Source: Pseudomonas sp. M30-35 (GTDB lineage Bacteria > Pseudomonadota > Gammaproteobacteria > Pseudomonadales > Pseudomonadaceae). Taken from it: a stretch of DNA of 64,000 bases. Both the position numbers and the translations under genes were made by a program. The stretch covers positions 1,550,001 through 1,614,000 of the forward strand of contig NZ_CP020892.1 of the NCBI RefSeq assembly GCF_002163625.1, given 5' to 3'. Below, piece after piece: positions 37,153 through 46,726 of the stretch; the first letter of the stretch is position 1, and the number at the start of each line of letters is the position of its first letter. Below the pieces are notes generated by a model. The model worked only from the letters and a program-made list of their open reading frames with translations, was not told the origin of the DNA and ran no database searches.

Positions 37153-38223
37153 ATGAAGGCTTTGCCACGCTGGTATTTGATCGTCGGTTTTGTACTGTTG
37201 GCGTGGTTGCTCTATCTGCTGGGGCCAATGTTATCGCCGTTTGTGATCGGGGCTGTGCTGGCCTATATGGGTGATCCACTCGTGGACCGGCTGGAGCGGC
37301 TGAAGGTTTCGCGGACCTGGGGCGTGATCATTGTCTTTGCTATTTTCAGCCTGGTCTTGACTATTTTGCTGGTGGTTTTAGTCCCGCTTCTCGGTAAGCA
37401 GTTGGTGCGCTTGTACGAATTAGCGCCGCAGATGATTGACTGGACGCAGCATGTTGCGCTGCCTTGGGTGCAGGCGAAGTTTGGTCTCAATGATAATTTC
37501 TGGCGCCTCGATCAACTCAAAGGCGCGCTCTCGGATAACTTGGGGAAAACCACTGACATTGCCAGTATGGTGCTTAAGAAAGTCACCGCTTCAGGCATGG
37601 CCTTGGTTGGATGGGTGGCAAACCTGTTGCTGATTCCAGTGGTTAGCTTTTATCTGATGCGCGACTGGGACTTGATGGTGGACAAAGTTCGCTCAATGTT
37701 GCCGCGCCATAACGAAGAAACCATTGTTCAATTGATGGGCGAGTGCCATGAAGTAATTGGCGCCTTTATGCGCGGGCAGCTATTGGTGATGCTGGCGCTT
37801 GGCGTGATGTACTCCACTGGTTTGATGGTGATCGGTCTTGAGTTGGGTCTGTTGATCGGTGTATTTGCCGGTTTGGCCAGTATCGTTCCGTACCTGGGCG
37901 TTTTCGTCGGTATTTCATCCGCGTTGATCGCCGGACTCTTTCAGTTTGGCCTCGATCCTTATCCGTTGGTGGCCATTGCAGCCGTGTTTATCGTGGGACA
38001 AATGCTTGAAGGCATGCTGTTGACGCCATGGCTAGTGGGGGACCGTATTGGCCTGCATCCAGTCGCGGTGATCTTTGCAATTATGGCAGGCGGCCAACTA
38101 TTTGGCTTCGCTGGCATTCTTTTGGCCTTACCCGTTGCAGCTGTAGTCATGGTTTTGCTGCGCCATGCGCATGATTTTTATAAACAATCAGGCACGTACA
38201 ATAATGGTCGTGTAACTGATTGA
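37153..38223 (+). CDS. AI-2E family transporter (PerM-like)
   Basis: A 356-residue inner-membrane protein from ATG 37153 (MKALPRWYLIVGFV; RBS GAGGATTTAGGG). Typical UPF0118 features: paired N-terminal helices, a soluble middle (110-160), PVVSFYLMRDWD, then GLASIVPYLGVFVG and MLTPWLVGDRIGLHPVAVI-like region (MLLTPWLVGDRIGLHP). Members export varied small molecules or act as Na/H antiporters. It normally sits directly before hda; here 5 kb intervene. Confidence 0.9.
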   Translation: MKALPRWYLIVGFVLLAWLLYLLGPMLSPFVIGAVLAYMGDPLVDRLERLKVSRTWGVIIVFAIFSLVLTILLVVLVPLLGKQLVRLYELAPQMIDWTQHVALPWVQAKFGLNDNFWRLDQLKGALSDNLGKTTDIASMVLKKVTASGMALVGWVANLLLIPVVSFYLMRDWDLMVDKVRSMLPRHNEETIVQLMGECHEVIGAFMRGQLLVMLALGVMYSTGLMVIGLELGLLIGVFAGLASIVPYLGVFVGISSALIAGLFQFGLDPYPLVAIAAVFIVGQMLEGMLLTPWLVGDRIGLHPVAVIFAIMAGGQLFGFAGILLALPVAAVVMVLLRHAHDFYKQSGTYNNGRVTD

Positions 38224-38311
38224 TTTTAATTTACCAACCCTATTCATGTGTCGAACCGGTGGGCGGGTTAAAGCTGGAAAAACCGGAAGAAGTGATGGGG
38301 AAATGAGGGAG

Positions 38312-38370
38312 TAGGGGACGTACCACGTTTTATCCAAGCTCTCAGCTAGAAAACCGTGGTCTATCCCCTA
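38312..38370. repeat. Palindromic repeat, copy A (REP-like)
   Basis: Arms TAGGGGACGTACCACGTTT and AAACCGTGGTCTATCCCCTA surround TATCCAAGCTCTCAGCTAG. The GGGGA-AGACCACG theme recalls palindromes found beside REP-associated tyrosine transposases. A closely similar element in the same orientation occurs at 41302-41356. Confidence 0.75.
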
Positions 38371-38525
38371 TTACTTTCTTGTATTTTGGTAAACGGAATT
38401 CGCAGCCGGTCATTATCAGTTCTTACACCAACGCGTTGAATCTTTGACCCGTTACCAGCATGGACATCAACAAGCACGAGTCATCCGACTAGGTCGGGCG
38501 ACTCGTTTGGCCAGATTACGCCAAC

Positions 38526-40898
38526 CTATTTGGCGACTGCGTCTTTAGGCAGCGCAAACGCCACCACATACGATTTTTCCCGGTCGTGAGGGTTATGCGG
38601 GGCACCTGAGGCGGTAATGACCACCATTTGTCGGCCGGTCTTCTTATCCATATAGGTGATGGGCGTGGCTTGCGCACCGGTTGGCAGCGAGCCTTGCCAT
38701 AACTGTTTACCGGTTTGAACGTCAAAAGCGCGCAGGTTGTAGTCAGACGCTCCGCCAAAAAATATCAGACCTGACCCTGTGACCACTGAGCCGCCCAGGG
38801 TCGGCATGCCGGGCAGAAAAGGTATGCCCGTCTTGATACCCAATGGGCCGCTTTCAGCCACGGTCCCTACCGGCACCTGCCATACCAACTTCTTGCTGGC
38901 CAGATCTATGGCGGTCAGCGTGCCGTATGGTGGCTCCATGCACGGTACGCCCAAGGGGGACATGAACATGTCGACTTTATAGCCATAGGGCGTCCCCTTC
39001 ATCTTGGAATACTCACCATGTGGGTCAATTCCGCTCATGGCGTCGACCTCCGCACGCGTAGTCAACCTAGCCAGCATAGGCATACGAAGATCGTTGACCA
39101 ACAGCAGGTTTCGCTTCTGATCAATAGCCGCACTTCCCCAATTAAAGCCGCCATAGTTGCTGGGATACTGTAGATAGTTAGACAGGTCGGCGGGGCTGGG
39201 AGTGAAATCGCCAACGTACGTGCTCTTCTTGAAGCTGATGCGGCAGTACAGCTGATCCAGCGGCGTGATGCCCCACGCTTTGACCTCCGACAGTGGCTCG
39301 GTGCCAACAGAGGGCATACCCGTCGAATACGGCTGCGTTGGTGAGTACCGCTCTCCCTTGGCCTGACCTGCAGGTACCGCGCGCTCTTCAACCTTGGTAA
39401 TAGGCACGCCGGTTTCGCGGTTCAATACAAAAATCTGGCCACGTTTAGTGAGCTGAATCACCGCCGGAATTGTTTTTCCGTTTTCGCCACTTAACTCGTA
39501 TAGCGCGGGTTGCGAGGGGAGGTCGTAGTCCCATAAGTCGTGGTGTGTGGTCTGGAAGCTCCATTTTTCACGCCCTGTACGCAAATCAAGTGCAACCAGT
39601 GATGATCCGTACTTATCATCCACCGCAGTACGCTTGCCGCCCCAATAATCGGGTGTAGGATTCCCCAACGGAACAAACACAGTGCCGAGTTTCAAATCGA
39701 AAGACATGGGGGCCCAGGCGTTTGGTGTGCTGCGTGTGTAGGTTTGTCCTGCCGGCGGCAGCCCTGTGATTTGCGCATTACCCATGTCCCACGCCCAATT
39801 CAGCTTGCCGGTGAGAGCGTCAAACGCGCGTATCACCCCTGAAGGCTCGTCCGTGCTCACATTATCTGCAACCCATCCTCCCATCACGATTTGATCGCCA
39901 GCCACCATGGCGCCTGTGGTTTGCATATACATGCCGGATGGAGCACTGCCCACTCCCTCACTCAGATCGACAACGCCTTGGTCGCCAAACGACTCACACA
40001 ATTGTCCGTTTGACGTTTTGATCGAAATCAGCCGCATGTCAACAGTCGCGACCACCACGCGTGGGCCACAGGCGTCGTCCGCAGGTGGCTTGAAGTAAGC
40101 TGTTCCTCGGCAACGATTCCAAAAAGGGGAAGACGCCTTGGGGTCGTATGTCCATTTGCGCTCCCCGGTACTTGCATCCAACGCTGTAATCACATTCGAC
40201 GGAGAGCAGCGATAAAGTGTGCCATCCACAAACAATGGCGTGTTTTGATCCTCTTGATTCTCATCAAGGCCTTTTGTTTCGTAGGTCCATGCAACTTCAA
40301 GTTGGCTGACGTTAGCCGTGTTGATTTGATCCAATGGAACAAAACGATTGCCTTCTCCTGTACGCCCATAGCTTTCCCAGCTATTGCCTGCAGCATTTGT
40401 GGTACTCGAAACCTGTCCTGTGGACAGCGCCACATCATTACGAATCTCTCCATGAGGTTTAGTCATCAGCACCACGTCCCCAGCCAACACCAACAGCAGC
40501 AGCGTTGCTAGAGCCATGCAGGTTTTATTGCTGACGAGGACTCGCCCGTTGCGGGTGTACAGAGGGGCGAGATACAGCCCTACAATTGCAAAACCAAGCA
40601 GTGCAGCAGTTCTGGGTACCCAAGCCCAAAAATTGGTACCGACCTCGATAAAGGTCCATACACACGAAGCAGCAAACACGGCCAAGTACAACCATAATCC
40701 CGTTCGATGCCCTTGTATTGACCACAAGCCTGAAACTGCAAAGCCAACTCCCGCAATCAGGTAGTACCAAGAGCCTCCCAGAGTGACTAAATAGCTGCCA
40801 CCGATGGTCAAGCACAAACCAAAAAGTACCAATACGCCGCCGAATAGCTTCAGCAGCAGCGGTACTTTTTTGGGTAATGGTAAGGTTTTTGTTTGCAT
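38526..40898 (-). CDS. gcd: Membrane-bound PQQ-dependent glucose dehydrogenase
   Basis: A 790-residue quinoprotein (ATG 40898; ATG 40910 is four codons upstream). Five N-terminal TM helices (to about residue 140) anchor it and pass electrons to ubiquinone; the periplasmic eight-bladed propeller has the glucose dehydrogenase motifs NSWESYGRTGEGNRFVPL, KWTYDPKA, HHDLWDYDLPSQP, and GGASDYNLRAFDVQTGKQLW. It oxidises glucose to gluconolactone. PQQ synthesis genes are not in the window. The gene lies alone between two palindromic repeats, in an inserted segment. Confidence 0.95.
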   Translation of the reverse strand: MQTKTLPLPKKVPLLLKLFGGVLVLFGLCLTIGGSYLVTLGGSWYYLIAGVGFAVSGLWSIQGHRTGLWLYLAVFAASCVWTFIEVGTNFWAWVPRTAALLGFAIVGLYLAPLYTRNGRVLVSNKTCMALATLLLLVLAGDVVLMTKPHGEIRNDVALSTGQVSSTTNAAGNSWESYGRTGEGNRFVPLDQINTANVSQLEVAWTYETKGLDENQEDQNTPLFVDGTLYRCSPSNVITALDASTGERKWTYDPKASSPFWNRCRGTAYFKPPADDACGPRVVVATVDMRLISIKTSNGQLCESFGDQGVVDLSEGVGSAPSGMYMQTTGAMVAGDQIVMGGWVADNVSTDEPSGVIRAFDALTGKLNWAWDMGNAQITGLPPAGQTYTRSTPNAWAPMSFDLKLGTVFVPLGNPTPDYWGGKRTAVDDKYGSSLVALDLRTGREKWSFQTTHHDLWDYDLPSQPALYELSGENGKTIPAVIQLTKRGQIFVLNRETGVPITKVEERAVPAGQAKGERYSPTQPYSTGMPSVGTEPLSEVKAWGITPLDQLYCRISFKKSTYVGDFTPSPADLSNYLQYPSNYGGFNWGSAAIDQKRNLLLVNDLRMPMLARLTTRAEVDAMSGIDPHGEYSKMKGTPYGYKVDMFMSPLGVPCMEPPYGTLTAIDLASKKLVWQVPVGTVAESGPLGIKTGIPFLPGMPTLGGSVVTGSGLIFFGGASDYNLRAFDVQTGKQLWQGSLPTGAQATPITYMDKKTGRQMVVITASGAPHNPHDREKSYVVAFALPKDAVAK

Positions 40899-40910
40899 AA
40901 ACGTGCCCAT

Positions 40911-41566
40911 CCTGGCAATTACGAAAATCCCTATAGTGCAATGCGTTCCCCCGTGGGGAGTGCATCAAATTATATCAACGGTCTCCCTCAAATATATGTG
41001 ATCGGAACCCACGCCGTGATGCCAGAAATGTCTCAATAATCGAGAAATCTGTCAAATCAGATATTGTATGATGAATTCAAACACGCTAGATGCTGGGCGT
41101 TAGTGTGTTACGCCAGTGGTGCGTATTGGATAGACTTATGGTTTGATCAGAATAAAATAAGTTGCACAATTTATACGCTTTTAAGGCCTTTTTATTGTTT
41201 TTACGTTTATTGGCAATGGGGGGCTCAGTAGTCGGTTTTATAGTTTTTGCCAACTGGCTGGAATTTGAGTTTTATCATGCTGGAATAAGACTATGAAGGA
41301 ATAGGGGTAGACCACGTTTATCCAACTTCTCAGCTAGAAATCGTGGTCTGTCTCCTGTTATCTTTCTGTTATCTTGAGCAACGGAGAGATCATTTACGCA
41401 GTGTGTGCGACAAGAATAAAAAAGAATCAGTGCAATATCGAAACTGCAGACGAGAAGCACAGCTGGTGTTCAGAGAGAAATGCAACGAGTCGGAAGATAA
41501 ATCGAACATGTGGTGTCTAGCTAAAAGCCGATATTTTCCTTTTTGATCCAAAGGTAAAGATTGAGC
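40911..41566. other. 656-bp AT-rich intergenic region
   Basis: No convincing gene; a 67-codon plus-strand frame at 41343 has no RBS, no domain and overlaps repeat B. Apart from that repeat (41302-41356) nothing else recognisable was found. Composition is clearly AT-richer than neighbouring core genes, consistent with acquired DNA. Confidence 0.6.
41302..41356. repeat. Palindromic repeat, copy B (REP-like)
   Basis: Arms TAGGGGTAGACCACGTTTA and ATCGTGGTCTGTCTCCT with the centre TCCAACTTCTCAGCTAGAA; centre and arms are nearly the same as copy A at 38312, in the same orientation. Downstream bases (TTATCTTTCTGTTATCTTGAG) are also similar to those after copy A, shown here in short form only. Confidence 0.75.
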
Positions 41567-41854
41567 TTATCGTTGCTTGCATGCGTCAAGCTCGGCTTGA
41601 GTTTTAAGTTCTGTTTCGATACCGAGCCTGTACTTGCAGTAGTTGATGACTAACTGTTTGAGTTCAGAGTCTAGCTGATCCAGCGTTCTGTCATCACCGT
41701 CATTGGCGTAAATGTTCTCAAATTTTATATGATATGTTGGGTGTTTTTTTATGAAATAGACATTCGTAGAGTCACCATCATCAAGTCGGCTGTAGTAACC
41801 GATGTTCATGATTCCGATTCCGGCGAGGAGCAGTACTGCAAGCAATTTTTTCAT
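41567..41854 (-). CDS. Small exported protein, putative immunity protein of the amidase
   Basis: 95 residues from ATG 41854, with an N-terminal hydrophobic signal or anchor (MKKLLAVLLLAGIGIMNIGY) and a charged periplasmic part containing two Cys (CKYRLG and LDACKQR). No known family is recognised. Its ATG overlaps the amidase stop (ATGA), so it is translated with the amidase. Position after a PAAR gene and a cell-wall amidase, plus export, is what an immunity protein guarding the periplasm would show. The role is inference. AT-rich. Confidence 0.7.
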   Translation of the reverse strand: MKKLLAVLLLAGIGIMNIGYYSRLDDGDSTNVYFIKKHPTYHIKFENIYANDGDDRTLDQLDSELKQLVINYCKYRLGIETELKTQAELDACKQR

Positions 41855-42570
41855 GAGATTGGCGGCGGAAATAGTTGAGTAGTAGTGCGAAGAACTCTGA
41901 CGAATTCCATTCCAATATCTCCAGGGCAAATCTTCCCCTCAGCAAGCTGTTTTGGATATTCGCGATGACCACCTAAATGCTGAATAATAAAAACACTTTG
42001 AAGAGCCTTAATAAGATTCAATACCGCATCTACCTGCAAAGGTGGGATTCTCTGAGAGGTGTTGTATCCAACCCCTTCGAGAATTTGACGACCAAATGAA
42101 ACAATATCATCACCTTCTCCAGCTGTTGTGTAGTTGCTTAGTAAAACGATACCAATAACATTCGTATTGTAGTTACGAACGCTTGAACCTTTCAGCCTGA
42201 TATCGCGCCCTTCGTAAATTACACCCGAGCAATCGACTCCATAATGATAGCCAATATCATCGTAACGATGATCCATGTGCTCGTCTTGAATTTCTAACAT
42301 TTGCTCTGCGCCGCTACCACATTCGAAACTACGCCCTGCATGGTGTAATGCAATCATGGTGTAGTCCCAATCGTTCACCATATTGTCCTTACCTTTAAGC
42401 GCATGCCATTCAGATCGAGTAACAAATTGATGACCAAGCTCATTTGCTTTGCGAATTATTGCTTCGCGTGTAGCGGCTCTGTCGTTAACAGTAATAGGAA
42501 TAGGGCACATAGCGGTGCCAGGTATGATTTCTTGCGGGCTAGCTATTGTTTCAAATGCTGTTTCAGTCAT
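41851..42570 (-). CDS. Peptidoglycan amidase (PGRP/Amidase_2 fold), putative T6SS effector
   Basis: 239 residues from ATG 42570 (AGGAG upstream; the longer frame overlaps PAAR). The zinc amidase signature of T7 lysozyme/PGRP is complete: H76 (ALHHAGRS), H202 (HLGGHREY), C215 preceded by K213 (KICPGDIG), plus Y108 in GYHYGVD. It should cleave the N-acetylmuramoyl-L-alanine bond. No signal peptide is present, so it needs another export route; the PAAR gene 13 bp upstream suggests type VI secretion. N-terminal 45 residues are of unknown role. Confidence 0.85.
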   Translation of the reverse strand: MTETAFETIASPQEIIPGTAMCPIPITVNDRAATREAIIRKANELGHQFVTRSEWHALKGKDNMVNDWDYTMIALHHAGRSFECGSGAEQMLEIQDEHMDHRYDDIGYHYGVDCSGVIYEGRDIRLKGSSVRNYNTNVIGIVLLSNYTTAGEGDDIVSFGRQILEGVGYNTSQRIPPLQVDAVLNLIKALQSVFIIQHLGGHREYPKQLAEGKICPGDIGMEFVRVLRTTTQLFPPPIS

Positions 42571-42583
42571 TTTTTTGATTCTC

Positions 42584-43111
42584 CTAGAGTTCAATCAAAG
42601 TACGAGCAGGCGACTTGAATTGAATATGCATGGAGATAGTGGATTCAGCCGAAGATGCATTAACAGTTGCTATGCCTGAACTATCAGTTACACCGCTTGT
42701 TTTAATGCCATCAACCATCGCGACGTAAGTGCGGTTAGCTAGCGGCAGTCCCGTTTCACTATCCGTCACTACAAAGGATTGAGAAAATTTCTTAGCAGTT
42801 AAAACAGGGATAGGTGCTATGAATTCTGCAGGTGTATGAGTATTACCAATAATAACCGTGCCTGAGCCACCTATTACAAGGTTTCCATGGGCGCCTTTGC
42901 TACCGACAGTTGCGGCGGGTTGACCATTAATAAAGACAGTTGATGACAGTTCAGACACCAGAGGGCTATCACAAGCGCTCTTGTCATTCATTCGCGCAGC
43001 AGGAAGCCCATCAAACAAGACATCTGGTGAACCCTGAACGATTGGATTGGTTCCATGCCCAGTATGTGGGCATGAGGTGGGATCAGATAACCGTGCAGCA
43101 GGCTTTGACAT
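42584..43111 (-). CDS. PAAR-domain protein with C-terminal beta-sandwich extension
   Basis: 175 residues from ATG 43111 (GAAGGGA upstream). The PAAR domain (1-92) starts SKPAARLSDPTSCPHTGHG and has candidate zinc ligands C14, H16, H19, C47, H75 with repeated GxP turns (VLFDGLPAAR, VFINGQPAATVGS). Residues 112-165 (VVTDSETGLPLANRTYVAMV, GVTDSSGIATV) look like a transthyretin/carboxypeptidase-regulatory beta-sandwich, an adaptor seen in T6SS tips. It caps the VgrG spike and would carry the amidase. No VgrG, Hcp or tss genes lie in the window. Confidence 0.88.
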   Translation of the reverse strand: MSKPAARLSDPTSCPHTGHGTNPIVQGSPDVLFDGLPAARMNDKSACDSPLVSELSSTVFINGQPAATVGSKGAHGNLVIGGSGTVIIGNTHTPAEFIAPIPVLTAKKFSQSFVVTDSETGLPLANRTYVAMVDGIKTSGVTDSSGIATVNASSAESTISMHIQFKSPARTLIEL

Positions 43112-43413
43112 GCGAGTCCCTTCGTATGTGAGATGATGCATTAACATGCAGCAAAGGCAGATTGTAATTCAATGCCTATTTTTACAACATACCTTCCCAC
43201 CTGAACGCATAGAAAACCACTCCAAGTTGGCATTGCGTAGATAGGTGTCGAAAACAAAGCGCTAATGTGTGCAAATTCGAGCGGGTCAGAAAGCCTAAGC
43301 CATTGAATTGAGCAGCAAAATGCATCAATGACACAGACCGCCGAAGGCTATAAACTTTCATTACTTTATGGAGAGCCTCCAGCTAGCGCTTTAGAAGAGC
43401 CGCAAAACTCAGT
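43112..43413. promoter_or_regulatory. 302-bp divergent intergenic region (PAAR gene / hda)
   Basis: No gene is seen. The part near the PAAR gene is AT-rich, and the right end (CTTTATGGAGAGCCTCC) leads into hda, so the junction of inserted and core DNA probably falls here. Confidence 0.4.
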
Positions 43414-44118
43414 ATGAAACCGATCCAGCTGCCTTTAGGTGTACGTCTGCGCGATGACGCCACATTTGCCAACTTTTATCCCGGAGCCAATGCTGCGGCG
43501 CTGGGCTATGTTGAGCGCCTGTGTGATGTTGATGCTGGCTGGACGGAGAGCCTTATCTATCTGTGGGGCGCGCACGGAGTAGGGCGCAGCCATTTGATGC
43601 AAGCGGCCTGTCTCAAGTTTGAGCAGCGCGACGAACTGGCGGTGTATTTGCCTTTGGCTGATGTAGCCATTCACGGCATTGCCTTGCTCGATAATCTGGA
43701 GCGTTGTGAGCTGGTGTGTCTGGACGACCTTGAAGCAGTTGCGGGCCAACCCATCTGGGAAGAGGCGCTGTTTCATTTGTTCAACCGATTGCGCGACAGT
43801 GGTCGTAAGCTGTTGCTATCGGCCAATACATCGCCGCGTGAGCTGAAGATCAAGCTGCCTGATTTGAAGTCGCGTCTGACCCTGGCGTTGGTGTTTCAGC
43901 TACAGGGCTTATCCGATGAAGATAAATTGCGCGCTCTGCAACTACGCGCCTCGCGCCGTGGTTTGCATATGAGTGAAGAGGTCGGGCGCTTTATCCTGAC
44001 CCGTGGCGAGCGCAGCATGAACTCGCTGTTTGATCTGCTTGAGCAATTGGATCAAGCATCGCTGCAAGCCCAGCGTAAGTTGACCATTCCCTTTCTAAAA
44101 GAAACCCTCGGCTGGTAA
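43414..44118 (+). CDS. hda: DnaA regulatory inactivator Hda
   Basis: A 234-residue DnaA-like AAA+ protein lacking the DNA-binding domain. It has the clamp-binding N-terminus (KPIQLPLGVRL), a Walker A with Arg in place of Lys (GAHGVGRSHLMQ, usual for Hda), CLDDLEAVAG as Walker B, and LKSRLTLALVFQLQGLSDEDK with sensor/Arg-finger region. With the beta clamp it stimulates ATP hydrolysis by DnaA after initiation. Located normally just after perM. Confidence 0.95.
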   Translation: MKPIQLPLGVRLRDDATFANFYPGANAAALGYVERLCDVDAGWTESLIYLWGAHGVGRSHLMQAACLKFEQRDELAVYLPLADVAIHGIALLDNLERCELVCLDDLEAVAGQPIWEEALFHLFNRLRDSGRKLLLSANTSPRELKIKLPDLKSRLTLALVFQLQGLSDEDKLRALQLRASRRGLHMSEEVGRFILTRGERSMNSLFDLLEQLDQASLQAQRKLTIPFLKETLGW

Positions 44119-44598
44119 AAATCTGCTTTGAAGCGACTGCGCTTGGTGATACGGCGTTGAAGGGCTACCTGAAAATGCTCACTTACAAGAGTAAGCTCCG
44201 CGTTTCAGGCAGCCCTTCGCCTTGTCTGACCTGCGCTCGTTGCGCTTGAAAGTCAGATTTTAAGTCTGGGTTAGAAGCGATTGCGCTTGGTGATACAGCG
44301 TTGAATGGCTACCTGAAAGTTAGCGTCTAGCCATCACACGGCGCGGCTCTAGCGCTTGTAGCGTATCTTACTACCGGCCCTACTATCTGTGAGTTACGCT
44401 GCCACTATTAGCCCCGTCAATTTTCTTGACGCATCGAAAGCCGCTCAGTACTGTCTTGCCTCCCTCCTTACCGGTCACCTCTGCTGTGAACCGCCCAGGC
44501 GTTAACTCGCGAAGCGGTCATACAAGTTACCGACACATATACGGTCGCTAGCTACTGGCGTGCCTCATTTCCGATATCAAGTGTAAAAGGATGATTCT
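44119..44598. repeat. Intergenic repeat region: 45-bp direct repeats and a 54-nt palindrome
   Basis: Copy 1 (44130-44174) and copy 2 (44274-44318) share 42 of 45 bases around GCGCTTGGTGATAC and GGCTACCTGAAA, offset 144 bp. Copy 1 runs into an inverted repeat, GGGCTACCTGAAA (44162) against TTTCAGGCAGCCC (to 44215), with an inner CTTAC/GTAAG stem. No gene is seen in the region. Confidence 0.75.
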
Positions 44599-45036
44599 AT
44601 GATCATTCGTCAGTCTACTAACGCCGACCATCCGCTGCTGCTCGACATTTGGCTGCGCTCCGTTCGAGCTACTCACCACTTCCTGCAACAATCCGATATA
44701 GATGGATTGCTTCCGCAGCTCCGCGACATCTACTTACCCGCTGTTGAGTTGTGGGTTGCGGTAGATGCCGAGGACTGCCCGCTAGGTTTCATTGGACTCA
44801 ATGAAAGCCACGTAGAAATGCTCTTCATCGAGCCAGATCTACGCGGGAAAGGCATTGGGCGGACGTTACTGGATCACATCCGCAGTTCGCGCAATGAGAT
44901 GAGTGTTGACGTGAATGAGCAAAATCCCCAAGCGCTAGGTTTCTATCTACATTACGGGTTTGTTCAAACAGGTCGTTCTCCACTGGATGGCGAGGGCCGA
45001 CCGTTCCCCTTACTACACCTGAGCTTGCCCAACTGA
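44599..45036 (+). CDS. GNAT acetyltransferase, YjaB-like
   Basis: 145 residues. Resembles E. coli YjaB along its length: DIWLRSVRATHHFL, ELWVAVDAEDCPLGFIGL, then the acetyl-CoA loop FIEPDLRGKGIGRTLLDH, DVNEQNPQALGFYLHYGF and a PLLHLSLPN end. The acceptor is unknown. It is followed immediately by an IS66 relic and preceded by repeats, so this is a variable site between hda and the DUF2069 gene. Confidence 0.88.
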   Translation: MIIRQSTNADHPLLLDIWLRSVRATHHFLQQSDIDGLLPQLRDIYLPAVELWVAVDAEDCPLGFIGLNESHVEMLFIEPDLRGKGIGRTLLDHIRSSRNEMSVDVNEQNPQALGFYLHYGFVQTGRSPLDGEGRPFPLLHLSLPN

Positions 45037-45199
45037 GGCTGTAATCAAAGGCTTTGGCTGTTGTAGGGTCATTGGGTGCGACATCGCGCTGGGCCAACAT
45101 CAAGTCATGTTGCGTTTTGATGGTCGGCCCAGCCTTTTCCTAGCGTCCAACGTCGTACAAGCGGCCAGTCGAGTGCAGCGCCTGTTCCGCTAGCTGTGG

Positions 45200-45200
<1 letters not shown>
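45025..45200 (-). pseudogene. IS66-family transposase (TnpC) relic, second
   Basis: Minus-strand translation gives LAEQALHSTGRLYDV, a stop/frame break, then MLAQRDVAPNDPTTAKAFDY and SLSW, the same TnpC segment as at 9395-9765 but only about 60 codons. Sequence differs enough from the first relic to be a separate element. No terminal repeats are seen. Confidence 0.7.
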
Positions 45201-46558
<1,358 letters not shown>

Positions 46559-46726
46559 GTGCGGTTCGCATCTTGCGTCAGGTGGCGACTATTCTAACCG
46601 CGTCGAGCGGTGATGTGCGCAGCGCAATGTGCAGTAAAATCTTGCTTTCAGTTGTCGATTAAGGGCACAACTGTTCCATATCAAGGAAAACAGCGTGGCT
46701 GTACCGCGACTCGCTAAGGAGAAGGC

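Noticed and set aside
38526..40898. Reading the quinoprotein as an alcohol dehydrogenase
   Set aside because: Five N-terminal membrane helices and the glucose dehydrogenase motifs fit membrane Gcd; there is no signal peptide or cytochrome c domain.
41343..41546. 67-codon frame in the AT-rich region right of gcd
   Set aside because: Overlaps palindromic repeat B, no RBS and no recognisable features.
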